This document shows positions 38,675 to 49,800 of a stretch of DNA of 64,000 nucleotides, in pieces. Below the pieces are notes generated by a model. The model ran no database searches. It was not told the DNA's origin and saw only the letters and a list, made by a program, of their open reading frames with translations. Source of the DNA: Branchiostoma floridae (taxonomy: Eukaryota > Chordata > Leptocardii > Amphioxiformes > Branchiostomatidae); contig NC_049994.1 of the NCBI RefSeq assembly GCF_000003815.2, positions 13,253,039 through 13,317,038 of the forward strand. Direction: 5' to 3'. The position numbers and the translations under genes were made by a program. Numbering within the stretch: the stretch's first letter is position 1; each line of letters begins with the position of its first letter.

Positions 38675-41600
38675 CTATATCGAAGGATAAGCCGACTAAG
38701 TTAACATCACGATAGAAAGGCAGGCACATTGTTGTACCACTGTCATGATTTGTATTGCCCTGCAGGTGATATGATGATGAATAATCTATGATGTAGTACA
38801 TTTGTTGAGGTAGAAAATGGAATAATGTCATTTTTCTCGAAAATCACTAAAAGGGTTATCATCGTCACCCACAGCTACAATACAAATCGCATACTCCCAT
38901 ACAATATTTTCATCTTTTGCTGAACGTAGCTGAGTCAGCATTGCGCCGAAAGCGCTGTCAATATTTATAGCTTATCAATATGTACAAGACAAAGCTTGAA
39001 GCAGCGAACTTACTGGGACAAGGCTGTGTGTTACACGTCCTGATTTCTACCCTCTTCATGTCGCCATCGTCGTCCCCCTCACACCCGTGCCCGAAGACAG
39101 GGTAGGGGTTCTCACAGTACGCCGCCCTGGACTGGGTCCCGCCGTCACACTCCGCATCACAGGCCGTCCAGTCCTCCCACTCGCCCCAGCCGCCGGAGAC
39201 TAAAGCAGGTGGAAAGCGTAGCGGCAAGCTTAAAGCTAGTGTTAGCGTACACAGCTGCACCTAATGACAATGTAACATGTCATTTCAGAAAATGCTGGAA
39301 ATGCTTTCCGCAAAGCTCAAACGTAAGACATTCCCACTGACACAGCGCAAGGCAAGATTTAATAGGCTTCGGAAGCAGGTACGGTAATACTTACAGTTGC
39401 AGGGTTGAGCCATGGTCTTGACTTCGTCGATGGCGATGTTACTGTAGTAACCACCCACCACAGCCTCAAAACTAATCTGTGTTGGGAAGTGTAACAAAAA
39501 GCTGAAAAAATAATATCAGACCAGTAACTGGTCCTTTGTGGTATAAGAAGCAAATGGTATTTAAGACAACATCTCGCGATCGCTACTGAGAAACACATGT
39601 AAAAGAAATCAAAAGAACATGGAATTGTACGTACATAGAAGTTGTTGGTGATGTTGAGGTTGACCGCTGCTCTGTGCCACACGTCGCCCTGACTACCGGA
39701 CGCCTCCCATATCAGCTGTTCTGCTGTGTCGTTCTCGTACACAGACTGCTGAAAAACCTTCAACGTACCTGAAAAAAGGTAAGTCTTGCCGACTTTTACT
39801 TGTACTTGGCCTTCACTCTTCAAAAAACAAGAGCTTTCTGTCCAATAGCGGATGTCCCCACAGCTGTCATGTTCCTTTTCGTCATTTAACGGTTTAATTT
39901 GCACAATAGTGACGTGCCAGTTAAGTTATACAATACCAGTATGTCAGCACTTGCTCTGTTGATGAAATTATACTGGTCAATAACTTTTTGTGCAGGGGCC
40001 AAGTGGGTAGAATGTTCGCCTTGTATCCGATATGTCATGAGTTCTATCCCCGGTCGAGTCATATACCTAGGAGGCCAAAAATGGTAGTCGTGTTGCTTTC
40101 TCTGCTTATCACTCAGCTAGCATTTGAGAAAGAGTATGCATGTACTTACTAATAGTTAGACACAGACACCACTACCAGACTAGCCCCTACTGTAGTGATT
40201 GCGTAAAAGTCGTGTGGCCCAAGGCTACAGACAGGGTCGTCACCCTATTCGCCTTCTGGTGGGGGACTTAAATGTTTTAATGACTTTAATTTTTGAATGG
40301 CTTTTCTTCTTGGTGAATGAAGGTGTTGTTTCGTGACTCTTGATGATAATGGCAGTATCATTTGGAAATTACAAAGTATAGAGTTGTCAAACAATTTAGA
40401 TCGTTGCGTACTTGGATACTTGGATACTTGCGTACTAGGCCGGAACTTACCAGTTTGGGGTCCCAGCATGTGGAAGTAAAACTCCAGGCACTGTCCGCTG
40501 AGTTCTGTAGACGACATGCGAGCGTGGTGACCGGCAGCCTGGACTGACGACTCTACGTACATGTAAGTACCTGTAAGATGAGGAGCACAAGAAAATTTGG
40601 TTGTACTCGGCTGTTTGCAAAATGCAGTATGTAGATGTCGGGAGAGATATACATGCCTATGCGAAACGAAGCTTTTTCGATGATAAGTTGACAAAAATAT
40701 GAGAGCAAAGGCCATAGTGTTATTAGCAGCATCATATCTTCCACTGTAACTGGGGTAGGCAGCAGGGAATATTTATCATCAAGTTAGCTTTACGTTTGTT
40801 GCGACGTTGACATCAGCAGAACGGTTCTAGAATACACCAAAAAGTAGTTACTCAAGCAACTGGATATGGTTTTGGAAACGGTCAGACGTTTCTAATAGAA
40901 TCCACTATCCTTCGTCAGTGACACTGAAATGATCTGGAAGAAACAGGTCTTTTATACTCTAACTATGAATGAACACAATTTCAGATGTCCAATAGGAAAC
41001 ATTTTAAGACAATTCAGACTGAAGACAATTTGGATTCAAAAGAAAAGAAGGATAGTGGATTCTATTCTAAGCGTCTTACCGTTTCCAAAACCATATCCAG
41101 TTGCTTGAGTAATTACTTTTTGGTTTATCTTATTACCTGGATGTCTAACCTACATCGACGATTCTAGAATAGCCTGGCATTATCCAAAAGTTGAAGGATT
41201 CGCACCACCACTACCACCCCCAAAACAACACATAAACTTTTTGGACATCATGGAGCCATTCACTCAAACCTACCATTTCCTCCTGGTCCGAGTGTAACGT
41301 CGTACTCCGGTCCTGTGATCAGATGTGGTGCGAGGATGGTGAAGTTCCTGTTGATGAGATCCTCCCGAGTCTCTGTTAGACCCTGTTGCCATCTCCAGTC
41401 AAATACATCGCTGATGTCTTGTCTCAGGGCACAGGGGCCACTATTCTCAAAGTCACAATTCAACAGTGGGGCTAGGTTTGGGGATGAATAAGATAGAATA
41501 AGCTCTCCGATTGAATGTGTTAAATATTAGGCTGATATCACTGTACTAAATCCCAACTAGTCAAATGCATAGGTTTTTTTAAACTTCCCTACGTATATTC

Positions 41601-44108
41601 AAGGAGACTAACTGTTACTTACCTGGAGCTAACTTGACGTCATCAAAAGCCACGTTGCACAAGAAGTTGATCCCTCTTACTGATTCAAAAACAACCTGTA
41701 TGGAGTGGAATGCCAATAAGTGTCAAGACAACACACTCTGTCATCCACTAAAGGCAATGAAAAGTTGATAAAATTTTACGAAAGAAAGTTATATTTAAAA
41801 ATCTATGTTATTGACTTTCTCCATGCACTCTATAACCAAATGGTAGCCAAACGGTTGCTGCTTCGGTTGATAATAATTATTTGTTCAAATTTACGATTTG
41901 AATATAATTCTGACCTGATAAGCATCCTGCAGAGGAGGAGACAGCTGTACATTTGCACTCTGCCAGAAATCGTCGTTCACATCCTCCTTGTGCCAGACCT
42001 GTGTCTTCTGTCCCTTCTGCAGCAGGTAGACTGTCATGTCCAGGTCTACTCCGTACATGGTGTACCAGAACTCCAGCGTACAGGGGCCGATTATGTCAGG
42101 GCTGGTGATAGTGGATGTATCACCGGCTTGAGTTGAGCCTCCACAACTTGACATCACATACCAGCCTTCGTTTCCCACTTTAAGCGACAAAAAAGCATAA
42201 CAGAATATAATAACATCTTGGTGACAAAGGCAGAGGAATAGATATGACGTTGGTAGTATATGCAAGTCACGTAACGGCAATGTTCGTGTTTGTTATTCAT
42301 GTGACAATGTCTTAAAACATTTTAATATATGTAAACAGATGGAATATTAGCCAGAAGATGCGATCAAAATGTCTTTTTTCGGGTGACAGTTTTCGGGTTT
42401 CAGCTTTACAGGTTAGTATAAATGGGAGGGAGGTGAAAAAAAAGGATTCACCTGGCTGTGTATGATCATCAGCTGGACCACTTCCTGGGAACATTGGGTG
42501 TGATGCATGAACTGCGTAGTTTGGACCAAGTCCGTCCAATCGATCCCAAGCCATTTGCCCATTGTTGTCAGTCCAGCTGCACCATCCTGCGTCAAAGTCA
42601 CACGACTGTGCCCTCGCAGCTGCGCAGAATACATTTTGAAATTCATTTGGCGTTCATAAAATGATGATTAGATAAGAAGTGAAATAACAAAATGCTAAAT
42701 CACAATTTGGTATTTCCCAATTCTAAACGCAACAAGAAAGCCGAAAAAGTAATATACATAATATGTATCATATTCCTAATAATGTATTTATTTGGGCTAT
42801 ATCTTACTGTCTTCATATAGTATGTAAACCAAGTTGGCAACACTTCTTTGTGACTTTGCCCAGAACATGAGGTAGATTTGCAAAACCTGATTATTTCGTG
42901 ACTGCATCGATTGCTACAGTAGTGATATTGGCTTGATTTAACATTGGCATCATCAAAGCGTTTGCACAGCATTCGACACACGTTGAAAAGACTGGTTTAT
43001 AATTATGTGTCCTCAGACACGCATTAGTAATTGTAGTTACACTTCGCCTGTGCCGAGTCCATAGTTACCATACCCATAGCTCTCCGCACTCGACCTTAAT
43101 GCATTCTAATGACCTTGTATATAAACCATGTTAATCTCTCACGTTCGAACCAATAAACGACACCACAATCTAAGCAGGTCAATATTCCTTATCATACTCT
43201 GCATTTTATCATATGTAGTACCTGTCGACCAACAATCACGCATATGACGCCCGAAGTATTTTGTTTGTCATAGATATTCCCCCAATTTTGATAAAGCTTT
43301 TTGGTGTTTTCCTAAGATTTCGTAGTAAACATAGCAACTCCGGAACAGCCTTCAACATAATGTCATCATCACTACCCATGCTACTATAGGTCTCTTATCT
43401 AACTGTTTTACGACAGACGACAGCTTTAACAAAATCTATGCTACAAGCCTCTTGCCAACATACAGGACCTCTCTAGTAGACACTATAAGGTAGTTCAGAC
43501 TTTGTCCGTGTTGATGGTTAAATACACTTGTACAGAGATGGGTTATCAGTGCTTTTTTATCATTCTATTCCCAAGAAAGTAGACTTTATCATATGTGTCA
43601 GAGTTTTATATCCTTAGAGGCTGGCATCCTCCCGAGATCAAAGTACACAGTGGTTGCTTGCTAAACAATGGAACCACCATCTCTATCGGACGCTACCGAT
43701 ACCTGGTAGCAAAATAACGCGACAGTAAAGAGCAGCAAAGCTTTGGGTAGAATACGCGCTCCTAAAATATGTTTACGCCGCGAATGACTTTAGCTATTGT
43801 ATAAGAACAGGGTTAGATTTTGTTAAGTACAACATGATGTGCTTGGGATATTGTCAAAAAGTTGTTTTCTGAGTAACCTACAAAAAATCAACAATTTAAA
43901 AACAGGTTCTAATGAAGATTCAGTTTCTATAACTCAAACTCTTGTGATGTTTATATCATCACATCCTCAAGTTCACTTACCATGATAATCTCAAGTTTAG
44001 TTAATCCGCTTATAGGGAAGCTAAAGTAATGTTAAGTAGAGAGTAACAAAACGCCACGTCACCTGTAACAAGGGCCGCGAGCGTCAGCAGAAATCTGTAC
44101 ATCCGCAT
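37785..44108 (-). CDS. Gene A: MAM-MAM-TSP1 mucin-like single-pass membrane protein
   Basis: Ten exons join in frame: complement(37785..38674, 39014..39199, 39395..39476, 39635..39768, 40451..40570, 41274..41471, 41623..41695, 41915..42177, 42452..42619, 44063..44108), 2160 nt, 719 residues. Order: signal peptide (1-15 plus), MAM1 (about 21-183), MAM2 (about 186-361), TSP1 (362-423), Thr/Pro-rich mucin-like stalk (about 424-640), transmembrane helix (about 660-682) and a 37-residue tail starting RKKK and containing PPPP. Both MAM domains show the CDF start and the late F-E-x-V-x-G block. All junctions are GT-AG and phase-consistent. MAM and TSP1 domains usually mediate extracellular adhesion; a role at the cell surface is inferred. 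It is a tandem paralogue of gene B but ends in a Thr-rich stalk and lacks a ZP domain. UTRs were not determined. Confidence 0.9.
38675..39013 (-). other. Gene A intron 9
   Basis: This 339-bp GT-AG intron (donor GTAAGT) separates the TSP1 exon from the terminal exon. Nothing else was seen in it. Confidence 0.8.
39014..39199 (-). CDS. Gene A exon 9: TSP1 domain
   Basis: A symmetrical phase 1-1 exon of 186 nt encodes one thrombospondin type-1 repeat: WGEWEDW with the W-x-x-W C-mannosylation pattern, six cysteines and the ending [17 protein letters not shown], between the third and fourth visible cysteines, is an acidic loop related to the DxDxDG loops in gene B. It is almost identical to gene B exon 9. 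Confidence 0.95.
39395..39476 (-). CDS. Gene A exon 8: end of MAM2
   Basis: This 82-nt exon (phase 0 to 1) encodes [20 protein letters not shown], the typical closing strands of a MAM domain, and then AQPCN leading into TSP1. Same length as gene B exon 8. Confidence 0.93.
39635..39768 (-). CDS. Gene A exon 7: MAM2 core
   Basis: A 134-nt exon (phase 1 to 0) encodes GTLKVFQQSVYENDTAEQLI followed by [15 protein letters not shown]. The W-x-x-A motif fits the MAM core. The donor sits in GTACGTAC, so an alternative donor 4 nt on is possible; the chosen one keeps the frame with exon 8. Confidence 0.92.
39769..40450 (-). other. Gene A intron 6, with SINE-like remnant
   Basis: A 682-bp GT-AG intron. 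Apart from the possible tRNA-derived SINE fragment at 39993-40065, nothing was recognised. Confidence 0.75.
39993..40065 (+). mobile_element. Possible tRNA-derived SINE fragment
   Basis: AAGTGGGTAGAATGTTCGCC resembles a tRNA A-box region. About 25 bases later, GAGTTCTATCCCCGG resembles a B box (GGTTCRATCC). The spacing is compatible with a SINE head. It does not fold as a functional tRNA by eye. Low confidence. Confidence 0.3.
40451..40570 (-). CDS. Gene A exon 6: MAM2 middle
   Basis: A 120-nt phase 1-1 exon encodes [19 protein letters not shown] followed by [14 protein letters not shown], the conserved C-LxFxYHMxG segment of MAM domains. Confidence 0.95.
40837..41123. mobile_element. Fold-back element with 77-bp inverted arms
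   Basis: The left arm (40837-40913, starting CCAAAAAGTAGTTACTCAAG) and right arm (41047-41123) are reverse complements with a handful of mismatches, separated by about 133 bp. CTAGAATA-type text just outside both arms (40827; rc near 41163) suggests the full element is larger, about 40820-41170. It lies in gene A intron 5. Non-autonomous DNA transposon or MITE is the likeliest nature; no transposase ORF is inside. Confidence 0.75.
41274..41471 (-). CDS. Gene A exon 5: MAM2 start
   Basis: A 198-nt phase 1-1 exon encodes [19 protein letters not shown], then [13 protein letters not shown] and GPEYDVTLG. This is the Cys-Asp-Phe-Glu opening of MAM2 with one extra Cys-containing stretch (GPCALRQ) shared with gene B. 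Confidence 0.95.
41623..41695 (-). CDS. Gene A exon 4: end of MAM1
   Basis: A 73-nt exon (phase 0 to 1) encodes [20 protein letters not shown] then KLAPG, the closing segment of MAM1. Confidence 0.93.
41915..42177 (-). CDS. Gene A exon 3: MAM1 core
   Basis: A 263-nt exon (phase 1 to 0) encodes [26 protein letters not shown] and [16 protein letters not shown]. It aligns end to end with gene B exon 3 and includes an 85-nt stretch (41937-42021) without any difference. Confidence 0.95.
42452..42619 (-). CDS. Gene A exon 2: MAM1 start
   Basis: A 168-nt phase 1-1 exon encodes [20 protein letters not shown], then MAWDRLDG and DDHTQPG. The CDFD-x-x-W-C-x-W pattern opens MAM1. The signal peptidase site is probably near the AARA/Q junction. 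Confidence 0.93.
42620..44062 (-). other. Gene A intron 1
   Basis: A 1.4-kb GT-AG intron. A stretch near 43005-43205 has a TATATAAACC box and AATAAACGAC spaced like a small LTR, but no terminal duplication was found, so it is not called. Nothing else was seen. Confidence 0.7.
44063..44108 (-). CDS. Gene A exon 1: start codon and signal peptide
   Basis: ATG at 44106-44108 opens MRMYRFLLTLAALVT before donor ACAG|GTGACG, a short basic then hydrophobic leader. A second ATG two codons later (44100-44102) aligns better with the gene B leader MQIYRLL in sequence but not in length; the upstream ATG keeps the 46-nt exon length equal to gene B. Confidence 0.88.
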
Positions 44109-45812
44109 CTTTGTACCAGTCATCCGTCCATCTTGTTTCAAAGTCACATATTCCATGGACCTGTCCTACTGGAAAATGTATCCAAAATAAAACTGCTGCG
44201 CTAAACTTGTGCACATTAAGTATGAAGCTTATAGGAGAAAATAGAACCCTGTCTTTCGCGGGAAAACGCGACTGCTGTATCCTGCCTCGCCTCGATGACG
44301 TAGCCGACGTTTCCATGACAGGCGGCTTGTTTAGCTCATCGCGGTCTGTCCTAATGGGGACTAAGATTGATATTTTGTACACACATCTCCAAACACAGAC
44401 TTAGTGTGAGAGTACCTGATACGGATAGATGGTGTTGTTATAGTTACTGCGACATTGTTCTCGACATAACAGAGTCTGTTGGTAGGTGGTTGCGGTATTC
44501 AGAACATACATTCTTATACCATATCAGACACTCTACAACAGCATGTGTTCTTGCGATAAGGTTCGTGGTAAAAATATATGATTCTGTAGGACAACATGCC
44601 TTGTTTGGTACCAACATTGTGGAAAATGTTCAAATGTTCTAAGGAAGCATGATAAGCCAAAAACACACCTGAAAAGTTACTTTTTAACGGAATGACCATT
44701 TTTGCCACTTCTGTTAATTCCTTGAGGATGTGTTGCCATACAACGTGCGAATGGGGTACTGTAAGCGATCCCTTTGCTAATATGAATACATGATGAATGA
44801 AGATTAACGGACTAAGATTGCTAGCGCTGAGAATTGGCTAGTCGTCTGTACTAAAACTATGTCTAGACCGGGTTTTGTAAGGCAAAATACACCAACCAAA
44901 GACGAATCGTGAGTATCTGGCTAATATTTTGCCACATGTATTCCTTCAATACGTTTCACTTCGTACGTTCAATACCTTATGATATTTTTAGACAACCATG
45001 TTTGTTTTTGATCACTTCTTAGAGACGTTTGACGCAGATGCCGAAGCGAAGTCCAAGGTTAATTGCCCGGTGAAGGATCTAGAGTGCTTAACTTGAGTGA
45101 TACTTAAACTACGTGACATACGTGGTATGTTACTGATAAGGAAATGGTGAATTTGTTTGACATTTAAAAAAAACGTGGTTACAAACATTAAGTCCATTGA
45201 GTTTCTGTAGCATTGTGAAAAAATGCAGCATTTGTTACATTGAATATGTATGGTATGGTATTGTTGTATGTATGAATGAAAGTTGGACGCCTACAACAAA
45301 AGTGGCTTTATTTCGTTTGATACCGGTGTCCCCTTGTTTATCATATGTGTGTTTAATGTATTAAGTTTTATTTATCAATGAATAAAAGGGATTTGTGCTT
45401 TATCTGATCACTATCGGCCTTTATACAAGATGATGCATGGTATTCAAACAAAGAAACATTAATATTGTTTTACATCGCACAAAGATTTTAAACGAAATTT
45501 AGGTTAAGACTAAGAGTTATACTTCGAGTAAAACCGTCTTGCCCTTGAAAAGATGCACGTTAACATATGGGCCAAGCATGTGAGAATTAGTGTAAACCTC
45601 CTTCGCGTTGGTGGTACCATTGATATGCACCCTCCCTACGTTCGCTCAAACATTTCTTTCAATGCACAAGTGTTCCTAGCTATTATGATAAGAAGGACGT
45701 GAGTATGACAACTACAGACATGTTTTTCATACGAGTGTGACTCTGATAATACTAGTATGGCGACCCTTGTCTCTTTAAACAAGAGTCCGTTCAATAGCCA
45801 CCAAAACAGCCG

Positions 45813-45873
45813 TCCTTATCTTAAGTACATAAAATCAGTCGAGACTAAACAGCTAATGATTGCAGTATGGCGG
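45813..45873 (+). promoter_or_regulatory. Block shared with the region upstream of gene B
   Basis: CCTTATCTTAAGTACATAAA and, 20 bases on, AAACAGCTAATGATTGCAGT match CCTTATCTGAAGTGTATAAG and AAACAGCTAATGTTGCAGT at about 60160-60220 in order and spacing. It lies 1.7 kb upstream of gene A and 0.6 kb upstream of gene B. It could be a retained regulatory element of the duplicated genes or a dispersed repeat. Confidence 0.4.
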
Positions 45874-46312
45874 GTCGGTAGCTCTGTTGTCGGGAAACGA
45901 CGGCGTCCGTAAGGCACACGTCCGGGGTGCGGTGGGTGTTTGTGGAGGATGTTGAGTGACAGGTCAACTTGTTCGTGTCCTGGTAGGTTCTTAATGATAC
46001 ATAAACAACGTTCACTGATGTAATAATAACAGATACGGCCCATGGTTAAAAATCACATAAAACATCTAAAGCGATCTGGTTAAAGCATGGTAAGGAATCC
46101 ATCTTCTGTATATTTCGTAATTTGAACACAAGCCTTTGTTTGACAAAGGATTTCTACTGTATATCTTATCGTAAATGATTGATTAGTTTGTCTTTTAAAT
46201 GTTATTTTCATCGCCAGCTTTTGTTATCATAAGGTACTAGATAAATACAGCTGCAATCATTGTGTAAAACAATGTGAGAGACACACGACATTCAATGTGA
46301 TCATCATCTTAG

Positions 46313-46318
46313 TTTATT
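46313..46318 (-). terminator. Possible poly(A) signal of gene B
   Basis: TTTATT on the + strand reads AATAAA on the minus strand, about 400 nt past the gene B stop. It is the first such hexamer noticed downstream of the stop. Use is unproven. Confidence 0.35.
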
Positions 46319-46721
46319 TGCACACAGTGACTGATAGCATGTTAGGTAGGTGACTGAAATCGACTGCATTAATTAACAACTAAAAAGACTTCCATACGTC
46401 AAGACCGTTTGCAGGAATAAGATTTACGGACATATAAAATGTATAACAGTTTTTGCTAAAATGCAAATAGAAGTATTAAGAAAATGAGTGTTATTGAGTA
46501 CAATTGTTTCCAAGCTGACATCGTACAGATGAGAAATTGCATTATATAATCACATCAAATAGATGAGTCTAACTATAATCAAACACACAAAGAAATGTCA
46601 TAGATATCATCAAGCTAGCCTACAGAATATCTGCTAAGTCCATCGTTGCAGCAAATACTACACAAAAATGATGTTTACGACGGGGTATCACAAGGAGTTT
46701 TCGTGACCAGATAATGGTGCT

Positions 46722-46867
46722 TTACTCGGCATCAAGGTTACTGAGTGGCTGGTATCCCGGATGTACCCGCTTTGAGCGCCTCACTCTGACAGCCAGTAAA
46801 ACTGCAGCGAGAACGATCACCACAGCAGACCCGCCAACAGCAATGACCGCGGCCTTCGCACCATCCG
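46722..46867 (-). CDS. Gene B exon 18: transmembrane helix and cytoplasmic tail
   Basis: A 146-nt terminal exon after acceptor [27 protein letters not shown] and AAVLLAV form the membrane helix, then RVRRSKR and a short tail ending [11 protein letters not shown]. Stop TAA is at 46722-46724. A YxxL-like Tyr (YQPL) is in the tail. Confidence 0.92.
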
Positions 46868-49800
46868 CTGTAAATGAAATAAAGTATAACATGAATAGTC
46901 AGATCTGTATGAGGCAGATACTGTCACTTAATCTCCAAGTAGATCCTACGGTAGCATAAGATAGTTCCAAAATCTCCGGTACGATAGTAAGATAAAAACC
47001 TCCGGTAGCCATACATACTCCTAGCTTGGCCTCATTCCTTTGCCAGCTTTTGATACTATCTTATGCTACCGCAGGATCTGCTTGGAGGTTAACTGTTACT
47101 GGAAACTGTGGATTGGTTGGTCTTCAGCACCAAGGACAGACACACCAAGCACCACAAATGCCTTGTCAAAACGGAGACGTAAAAATGTACAAAGTATCCA
47201 CTTACCCTCTTGGAAATCTGCACTAAAGATGATGGGGCCCTGAGAGATCACGTAGCGGCTCTTCATGGCATCCTGGTCGCCGAGCGCCCTCTTGTGGTGA
47301 CGACTGGTCCTGCAACCCTGAGACAATTTTGCGAAGACACATGTTAGAATGTGAGTGTAACTTTCCTTTCCCAAGATATTTTGTACTGACTCATGGCATC
47401 CATTTCTAAGCACATTTCCGTATTGTACATTGTATGACGCAATTTAGTCTTCGGACTGCCATCTTATACTCTAAATTGTGCGTGGTGTTATTTAAAGAAA
47501 CGCCCCCCCCCCTCCCCCTTTCTCTCTCTCTCTCTTTCTTTATATAACACCTAACTGCGAAGGGATTTTAGTAGCATTGGGAAGCGTTTTGTGCTATATG
47601 ATATACCCAAAGTGTATAACATCGTTGAAGGTACCTGTTCACAGCGGGATGTTGTGTCAGTTGCATCGCACACCTCCACCTCACACCGGATGTTGACTGT
47701 CGTCACTTCCTGTACGAAGCGGAAGGCCTCCAGACCGAAGCGCTGTGTGCCGGGTTGAGGTTGTGCGTAGAACTGTAAGGTGTCGTCCGAGGCACAGCTG
47801 GAATGTGGAAAAGATTTCAAGCAAAATATAGCAATATGGTTGGTTTGAGTTACATGTACTAGTTAGTAACATCATGATTTTATGCTTTATTACTACAAAT
47901 CATGCTGTTGTCATGATATGTGTCTTTATACTTAAATACTTATTACAATGAACTTCTGCTGAGACGAAAGCCCACCGTTTCTATAACGTAACGAAACTTT
48001 CTATGAAAACCTACTGATGGTTTGAGCTTTCGAAACAAGGTCACACCCCATTGGGCAAAATCGACTTTGACCTTTACCTTTCCAACCCACATCTACATAT
48101 CATTGCAATCTGTCCAGAGGTTCTAAAGTTATGCCAACTACAAATGTCCGTTAACACAATTAAACAGACAACCAAGCACACACACAGGTCCAACCAAAAG
48201 TAATACCTCAATTTTTCATGGAGGTAAAAATACAACGATTAATACTCACCTTTCCTGTATCAGTGGGTACTTTAGGGAGGCGTTGTTCCCGGATGTAGCC
48301 TCACAGTGCAGGGCGATGACTGACAGCTGTCGGGCGTGGCCCTGCACCTGCAGCTGCAGGTACATCATGTCCCGCAGGTGCAGGTGCACCGGGTAGTCAG
48401 GTGTGGTGTACGGGGACAGGTAGCTCTGTGTGGGGAACAGGTCCAGCCGGATGGACAGCTGACCGAACCCTTCATCAACAAACTCCAGTCCGCCCGGGAT
48501 GGGCAGGAACTCGGACATCACGGCTTCGTCACGATCGTACTTACAGCTGGGATAGATAATGGAGCAGCTTATATTTTAGCCAGCGAAATTGTTTACTTAG
48601 CTATTTTTACTTGCTATAAACTTTCACTTTCACAGACAATCTATCTCCAAGCAGATGTTGGAGAGCAAATTTGTGACTTTTTTCGATCGACAATTTTGCA
48701 GCAGAAACACCGGGTGCTAGAACAACGTCACCCTTTTGCCTGGCAACATCTGCTTGAACATTATGTATGATTTCGAAGGTATGAAACAGCACATGGATTT
48801 TTACCAATCTAGAGCTGTTTACCGATATTAGTGACAAGAACCGTCAAATGTCTTCGTCTACTTACACAGAGTGTATGACTACATCCGGGTCTCTGGTGAT
48901 GACGCCATCATGGGTAAACAGCAGGCTGACATTGTTGTAGAATATGACGTACTTCGAGTCAAAGGTCACCTAAGGGGTCGGAAGGAACATCAATTAGGAC
49001 AAAGGTGGTCGAATTGTTGATACGAAATATTAAAAAGTTACAAAAGCATAGACCATGCCCTTGCCAAGCCACTCCGGGCCACCCCTGCTGGCCTTTCCAT
49101 TTGCATCGGGCGGCGCACCCACTTAACATCGGGAGGAGCAATGATAAGGGACCACCTTTTTCAGCACCCAGGACATTGCCCGCTGACACACTGCCACTTT
49201 ACTCCGGGCGCATCTGAGGCTATCCTGAGACTATGGTGGCGCTCATACGCCATACCAAGCTTGAACAGGCCCATTGCAATATCTCAACAATACAGTGAGC
49301 AGAGGGAGGGACCTACAAGCCCGGCCTGCCTACGGCACCCACGGAATCTTACATAGCTCGCGAAGATGCCTTCTAAATGCCAAAGCGAAGCGACTAGACT
49401 GTTCTACTAGATACCTTTGTCCCGCACTGATATAGCCCGGTGCGCAGGATGTAGTGGGTACCGTTGAAGGTGGCCTGACAGCTCGGGTCCAGGTCCCAGT
49501 GCAGCCCGCTGGTGATCACGTGACTGAGCCGGTGGGCCGGCAGGGCTAGCTCCATGTAGTCGTTGGTGCAAATAGGGGCACTCTCAGACTCTGGAACAAA
49601 GAGAATTGGATATCAAAGGTGATTTTCTCACCCTCTTGCTCCCTCTTTTCTCTCTCACTCTCTCTATCTCTCCTCCCTCCATCCCTCTCATCTGTCTCTA
49701 TCCTTCTTATATCTCTCTCATTCTCTCTCTTCCTCTCTCTCTACTCTAAAACTCACCAAGAAGGCCAGGCTTGAGAGTATTGACGATCTTGGTAGGTTTG

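Larger units (their letters stand above)
44109..46721. other. Intergenic region between gene A and gene B
   Basis: It contains the upstream region of gene A and the 3' end of gene B. The 20 or so bases directly before both start codons are similar (GGACGGATGACTGGTACAAAG here), consistent with a duplicated 5' leader. A block at 45813-45873 resembles sequence upstream of gene B. A possible gene B poly(A) signal is at 46313-46318. No other gene was seen. Confidence 0.65.

Noticed and set aside
37815..38715. Long + strand open frames opposite the gene A terminal exon
   Set aside because: They are antisense shadows of the repetitive ACN/GAN Thr/Glu codons; the minus-strand frame has splice signals, a membrane helix and domain continuity.
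43005..43205. Possible solo LTR (TATATAAACC, AATAAACGAC, TGTG start)
   Set aside because: No matching second copy, primer-binding site or target-site duplication could be found, so the resemblance rests on two short motifs.
44111..44160. CDFETRWTDDWY-like text just upstream of the gene A start, resembling a MAM opening
   Set aside because: It is out of frame with the gene A start codon, has no exon on either side, and the same leader region in gene B does not encode it; treated as coincidence in the 5' untranslated region.
48336..48770. 144-codon + strand frame over gene B exon 15
   Set aside because: Shadow of the ZP coding exon on the opposite strand.
49005..49356. + strand frames in gene B intron 13
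   Set aside because: No domain, opposite to the gene, and explained by local C-rich composition.
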